Notes under the pieces: model-generated | The model's database searches: none | The model's input: only the letters and a program-made list of their open reading frames with translations | Told to the model about the DNA's origin: nothing | In this document: in pieces, positions 12,472-14,532 of the stretch | Position numbering within the stretch: the stretch's first letter is position 1 | Layout of the letters: the number at the start of each line of letters is the position of its first letter | Position numbers and translations under genes: made by a program | DNA from: a bacterium | GTDB lineage: Bacteria; Patescibacteriota; Minisyncoccia; Phycocordibacterales; UBA1550 | NCBI GenBank assembly: GCA_021823825.1 | Contig: JAKANJ010000007.1 | Location: 1-14,532 of the forward strand | Direction: 5' to 3' | DNA: 14,532 nt

Positions 12472-13677
12472 ATGTTTAAGGAATTTTTTCTACTGACGTT
12501 AAAAGGAATTCGCTATCGGCCGCTTCGTAGCTGGCTTACGATTATGGGCATTGTCATCGGCATAATGCTTGTAGTTATTATTTTGGCACTGAGCAGTGGC
12601 GTCAAGGGCGCGATTAATAAACAATTGCAAATGTTCGGGAGTGATTTGCTCATAATTTTACCGGGGAAAGAAACAAATATACTTACGGGATTCATAGGTG
12701 GGCAAAAATTTAAATATAGTGATGCAATGGACTTGGAAAACATTCCTGGCGTTAGAATGTCAGTTCCTTTTGATGTGGGTACGCTCAGTGTTGAGTTTGA
12801 AGGTGAAAAAAAAGCACTGCTCATTCACTCGTCACCCTGGAATCGCCTTCGCCCTGTACTTGAAGAGTCAGTCGGTGCAAAAATGGACAAGGGTGTTTGG
12901 CCGACGGATGAGGACGCTAATGAAGTTGTACTTGGGTATTTGGTGGGCAATAGTGTATTTAGAAATAAAGTACAGATTGGCGACGAAATAATTGTTCAAT
13001 CAAAGAGGATGCGCGTTGCTGGCATATTGCAAAAAATGGGTACTCAAGATGATGATAACTCTTTATACATGTCCTGGAATATGTTCCATTCGATTTCTGG
13101 TGCAAAACCAGGAGCGATGACTATCATGGTAAAAGTTCAACCCGCCGATAATATTAACCTTGTTGCACGACAAATTAGATTTCAACTAGAAAAACAAAAA
13201 GAGGTTAATGAGTTTACAATTTTAACCCCAGAAAAAACTACGCAGATTGTCGGAAATATTCTTGCCATTGTAGAACTCGTACTCGTTATCATTGCATTTG
13301 TCTCGCTTGTCGTCGGCGCCGTTGGTATCATGAATACGATGTATACATCAGTACTCGAGAGAACAAAACAAATTGGTATTATGAAAGCAGTTGGTGCTTC
13401 GCGAGACGCGATTATGTCATTGTTTCTCGTAGAGTCTGGAATAATCGGTCTTGTGGGAGGAATTTTGGGAATTATCCTTGGGCTCTTGCTCAGTTATGGT
13501 ATTGGAGTTACCGCAAGCAGGTTTGGCGTTCCTGGGTTATTTAGTTTTGCAGCAGTTGATTATTTCCAGTTGCTCGTTATCGTTATCCTTACCTTTATTA
13601 CAGGAATAATTTCGGGGATTCTTCCGGCCAGGCAAGCGAGCCGCATGCAACCATCCGAGGCATTACGTTATGAATAA
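12472..13677 (+). CDS. MacB/FtsX-type ABC transporter permease
   Basis: This 401-residue protein has the MacB layout: one membrane segment near the N-terminus (about 20-42), a large extracytoplasmic domain (about 43-260), and three C-terminal segments (about 262-290, 315-345 and 365-386). Family marks include RPLRSWLTIMGIVIGIMLVV, the coupling region ERTKQIGIMKAVGAS (296-310) and the end PARQASRMQPSEALRYE. It would pair with the YHS-ABC ATPase upstream (1-base gap) and the MacA-like adaptor. MacB-type pumps move substrates from outside the membrane without a classical channel; the substrate here is unknown. No unusual Cys/His clustering is seen in the outer domain, so metal handling, if any, would rest on the ATPase's YHS domain. 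Confidence 0.92.
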   Translation: MFKEFFLLTLKGIRYRPLRSWLTIMGIVIGIMLVVIILALSSGVKGAINKQLQMFGSDLLIILPGKETNILTGFIGGQKFKYSDAMDLENIPGVRMSVPFDVGTLSVEFEGEKKALLIHSSPWNRLRPVLEESVGAKMDKGVWPTDEDANEVVLGYLVGNSVFRNKVQIGDEIIVQSKRMRVAGILQKMGTQDDDNSLYMSWNMFHSISGAKPGAMTIMVKVQPADNINLVARQIRFQLEKQKEVNEFTILTPEKTTQIVGNILAIVELVLVIIAFVSLVVGAVGIMNTMYTSVLERTKQIGIMKAVGASRDAIMSLFLVESGIIGLVGGILGIILGLLLSYGIGVTASRFGVPGLFSFAAVDYFQLLVIVILTFITGIISGILPARQASRMQPSEALRYE

Positions 13678-13688
13678 TTAATAAAAAT

Positions 13689-13910
13689 ATGAACAAAATA
13701 ATTGGACTAAAAATTATCCTTGGTGTTTCTATCATTGGCATTTTGTTTTCAGGAGTACTGTCCTATAAAGAATTTTTTGAAAAACAAATAGTTTCTTGCC
13801 CTACACTTGGTGCAACGGGGACAATCTTGGGGTACCCTGCTTGTGTCTATGGATTTATAATGTACGCATTTATATTCTTTGTTGCCATTTGGGGGCTAAA
13901 AGAAAAATGA
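13689..13910 (+). CDS. Small two-pass membrane protein resembling half of VKOR
   Basis: This 73-residue protein has two membrane segments (about 5-25 and 50-70). The loop between them and the start of the second segment read SCPTLGATGTILGYPACVYG, with Cys37 and Cys52. This recalls the first half of bacterial vitamin K epoxide reductase (VKOR) proteins, where a loop Cys precedes a Gly-x-Pro and a second membrane helix. The CxxC active site and the later helices of full VKOR are absent. It may be a disulfide-handling mini-protein or a family with a chance likeness. It follows the permease by 11 bases, ends in the only TGA stop among the complete plus-strand genes, and lies 1 base before the next start. 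Confidence 0.6.
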   Translation: MNKIIGLKIILGVSIIGILFSGVLSYKEFFEKQIVSCPTLGATGTILGYPACVYGFIMYAFIFFVAIWGLKEK

Positions 13911-13911
13911 T

Positions 13912-14532
13912 ATGTTTACGGACAGAAAAGAGGTTGGACAAATGCTTGCTCGCAAACTCGAAAGTTATCGAGGGAAGAATGCCCTTGTTCTCGCACTTCC
14001 AAGAGGAGGTGTCGTTGTTGGTTATGAAGTAGCTCATGAGCTGCATCTTCCCCTTGACCTCATTGCTATTCGTAAAATAGGCCACCCTTCTGATCCTGAG
14101 TATGCGATCGGTGCCGTTGATGAAAAAATGACGGTATTATTGGACGAGTCAGCAAGTAGTTTAGTTGATGAATCTTGGTTAAATGAAAAAATTTCTCGAG
14201 AGAGCAAAGAAGCACATCGGCGCAACAATGGTTATCGTGGAGAAAGGGATCAGCTCAACGTTTTTGGAAAGGTTGTGATTTTGGTTGATGATGGTGTTGC
14301 TACAGGAATTACGATGCGTCTAATGGTTAAATTGGTTCGCTTGCTTAACCCCGCAAAGATTATTGTTGCCGTTGGTGCTATCTCTTTAAGCGCGGTATCT
14401 GACCTCGAAAAAGAAGGTGCGAATGAAGTGATCACACTCATTCCAGCGAGTGATTTTCGTGGCTCCGTCGGTGCGCACTATTTACACTTTGAACAGGTTG
14501 AAGACAAAGAGGTTATAAAATTAATGAAACAG
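13912..14532 (+). CDS. Phosphoribosyltransferase-family protein (COG1926-like), partial at 3' end
   Basis: The frame is open from the ATG at 13912 to the last base of the window (207 codons), so the C-terminus is missing; the family is usually only slightly longer. It shows the type I phosphoribosyltransferase layout: LALPRGGVVVGYEVA (27-41), a hood region with RKIGHPSDPEYAIGA (54-68), and the PRPP-binding loop VILVDDGVATGITM (122-135), where the two Asp contact the ribose. These proteins are thought to act on purine- or nucleotide-like substrates, but the reaction of this subgroup is not settled. It starts 1 base after the VKOR-like gene and may be co-transcribed with the MacAB-like unit, although no functional link to metals is evident. 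Confidence 0.88.
   Translation, partial: MFTDRKEVGQMLARKLESYRGKNALVLALPRGGVVVGYEVAHELHLPLDLIAIRKIGHPSDPEYAIGAVDEKMTVLLDESASSLVDESWLNEKISRESKEAHRRNNGYRGERDQLNVFGKVVILVDDGVATGITMRLMVKLVRLLNPAKIIVAVGAISLSAVSDLEKEGANEVITLIPASDFRGSVGAHYLHFEQVEDKEVIKLMKQ

Noticed and set aside
13908..13910. Reassignment of TGA to Gly or Trp (genetic code 25)
   Set aside because: The TGA falls exactly where the small VKOR-like protein should end, 1 base before the next ATG, and I noticed no in-frame TGA inside the recognised proteins.
1..14532. CRISPR array, tRNA or rRNA genes, insertion sequences
   Set aside because: I saw no regularly spaced repeats, cloverleaf-type sequence, rRNA-like stretch or transposase motif anywhere in the window.

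Overview
The window looks like a piece of a Candidatus Patescibacteria (CPR) genome, most likely Parcubacteria-like. The signs are Ser/Thr-rich tails of the TSTVATSTN kind, many small single-membrane-anchored proteins, several hypothetical families I associate with these bacteria, start codons almost without Shine-Dalgarno sequences, very short leaders and tight gene packing. This placement is an inference from style; no rRNA or other marker gene is present. G+C is moderate to low, judged by eye. TGA serves as an ordinary stop at least once, so I see no sign of genetic code 25.

Layout. (1) Positions 1-1337 hold a possible gene tail, a promoter, an exported coiled-coil protein, a small anchored protein and an unusually long perfect hairpin. 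(2) Positions 1409-9655 look like one long transcription unit. It opens with a very strong promoter and ends with a clear terminator. It encodes a small His/Met/Cys-rich membrane protein, a CcdA/DsbD-like membrane protein with paired cysteines, a membrane-anchored redoxin, a helical protein of unknown function, an anchored Cys/His/Met-rich protein of unknown function, an HMA-SafE-cupredoxin-cupredoxin fusion, a free HMA metallochaperone, a free anchored cupredoxin and a Cu(I) P1B-ATPase (CopA). (3) Positions 9656-10012 hold a 46-residue membrane protein on the minus strand and a divergent regulatory region with several inverted repeats. (4) Positions 10013-13677 encode a MacAB-like set: an HlyD/MacA-type adaptor, an ABC ATPase with an N-terminal YHS metal-binding domain, and a MacB-type permease. 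(5) Positions 13689-14532 hold a small VKOR-like membrane protein and a phosphoribosyltransferase that runs off the window.

How the genes may work together. The common theme is soft-metal (probably copper) handling joined to thiol redox chemistry at a single membrane. HMA domains and CopA would gather and move Cu(I) out of the cytosol. Cupredoxin domains outside the membrane would receive it. CcdA-like, redoxin and VKOR-like proteins would keep extracytoplasmic cysteines in the right redox state. The YHS-tagged ABC system is a possible second metal-responsive export route. No CsoR-, CopY- or CueR-type regulator is encoded in the window, so a regulator would have to be elsewhere. The individual domains are well supported by motifs; the joint system is inference.
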